A stretch of DNA of 6,462 nucleotides. Origin: Gammaproteobacteria bacterium. GTDB taxonomy: Bacteria; Pseudomonadota; Gammaproteobacteria; Chromatiales; Chromatiaceae. Positions 6,164 to 6,462 of the stretch are shown in pieces. Position 1 is the first letter of the stretch. Each line of letters starts with the position of its first letter. The notes beneath the pieces are model-generated. The model was not told the origin of the DNA. It did not search any database and saw only the letters and a program-made list of their open reading frames with translations. Both the position numbers and the translations under genes were made by a program. Where the stretch lies: assembly GCA_024277555.1 (NCBI GenBank), contig JAJRUY010000007.1, forward strand, positions 1-6,462, in the 5' to 3' direction.

Positions 6164-6462
6164 TCAACGATTGAGCACCTGCGCTGCGTTGGCAAGCACC
6201 ACGGGGGCATACTGATCATGCTTGGTGCGCAGGATGCTTCCCTGCTTGATCATGCCCGGCAGCGAATGAATGAAGCGAAAGAAATAACGGCGCATTTTTG
6301 CCACATCGCCAGAACCATCCAGCGCGCCACCGGCAAGATCCCGTTGTTCCATGATATGAATATTCTTTCCTTCCAATCCGGCATCCTTCACCAGATATAC
6401 CGCACTTGCCAAAGAAACAATACCACTGCCTACCAGATACACACTGGCCTTACCTGGATCCA
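6164..6462 (-). pseudogene. ohyA: Oleate hydratase remnant, internally deleted and truncated
   Basis: Open frame of 98 codons entering from the right edge and ending in TGA. Its first part matches the N-terminal FAD-binding Rossmann region of oleate hydratases (10-hydroxystearate-forming enzymes, formerly myosin-cross-reactive antigens): VYLVGSGIVSLASAVYLVKD, then NIHIMEQRDLAGGALDGSGD. In intact enzymes the next stretch is the RGGR(E/M) FAD-loop and catalytic segment. Here the frame goes at about 6293-6307 directly into KMRRYFFRFIHSLPG and then KHDQYAPVVLANAAQVL. This resembles a family region (MRRYxxRFIH ... NQYDSMV) that normally lies well over 100 residues further on. The frame then stops, so several hundred C-terminal residues of a roughly 550-650-aa enzyme are absent. 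The true start is outside the window; the GTG at 6442 is internal. The result cannot be a working hydratase. A short functional gene is possible but unlikely. Confidence 0.8.

Overview
This window looks like chromosomal DNA from a gammaproteobacterium of moderately high GC content (estimated by eye). The evidence is the minus-strand gene order ftsK-lolA-rarA-(crcB-DUF190)-serS. The ftsK-lolA-rarA-serS core is a well-known gammaproteobacterial arrangement, also found in Pseudomonas and enterics. The proteins match that class closely. The genus cannot be fixed from the sequence; a Chromatiales-like or other sulfur-oxidiser-type lineage is only a guess.

Layout, in transcription order (right to left). 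At the right edge (6164-6462) is the remnant of an oleate hydratase gene. It retains the N-terminal FAD-binding piece, joined in frame to an internal piece, and then stops. An AT-rich intergenic stretch (6077-6163) holds a candidate sigma-70 promoter for what follows. Next come ftsK (DNA translocase, 759 aa, GTG start), lolA (lipoprotein chaperone, 208 aa, TTG start), rarA (AAA+ replication-recombination factor, 444 aa), crcB (fluoride channel, 123 aa), a DUF190 PII-like protein (102 aa after start correction) and serS (seryl-tRNA synthetase). serS is cut by the left edge after 376 codons, before motif 3. Every real gene is on the minus strand. The long open frames on the plus strand are antisense shadows.

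The six genes from ftsK to serS are packed as one operon. ftsK and lolA are separated by 3 nt, with the lolA ribosome binding site inside the end of ftsK. lolA/rarA and crcB/DUF190 overlap by ATGA. rarA and crcB are 29 nt apart, and DUF190 and serS 1 nt apart. The operon joins chromosome segregation, lipoprotein export, rescue of stalled replication forks and tRNA charging. The crcB-DUF190 pair forms a fluoride-resistance cassette within it, with no room for a private fluoride riboswitch.

Most of the window is conserved housekeeping DNA and I see no convincing new system. The points most worth a second look are the internally deleted oleate hydratase remnant, the crcB-DUF190 pair, and the lolA start region (TTG start plus a 9-bp tandem repeat encoding the signal-peptide core).
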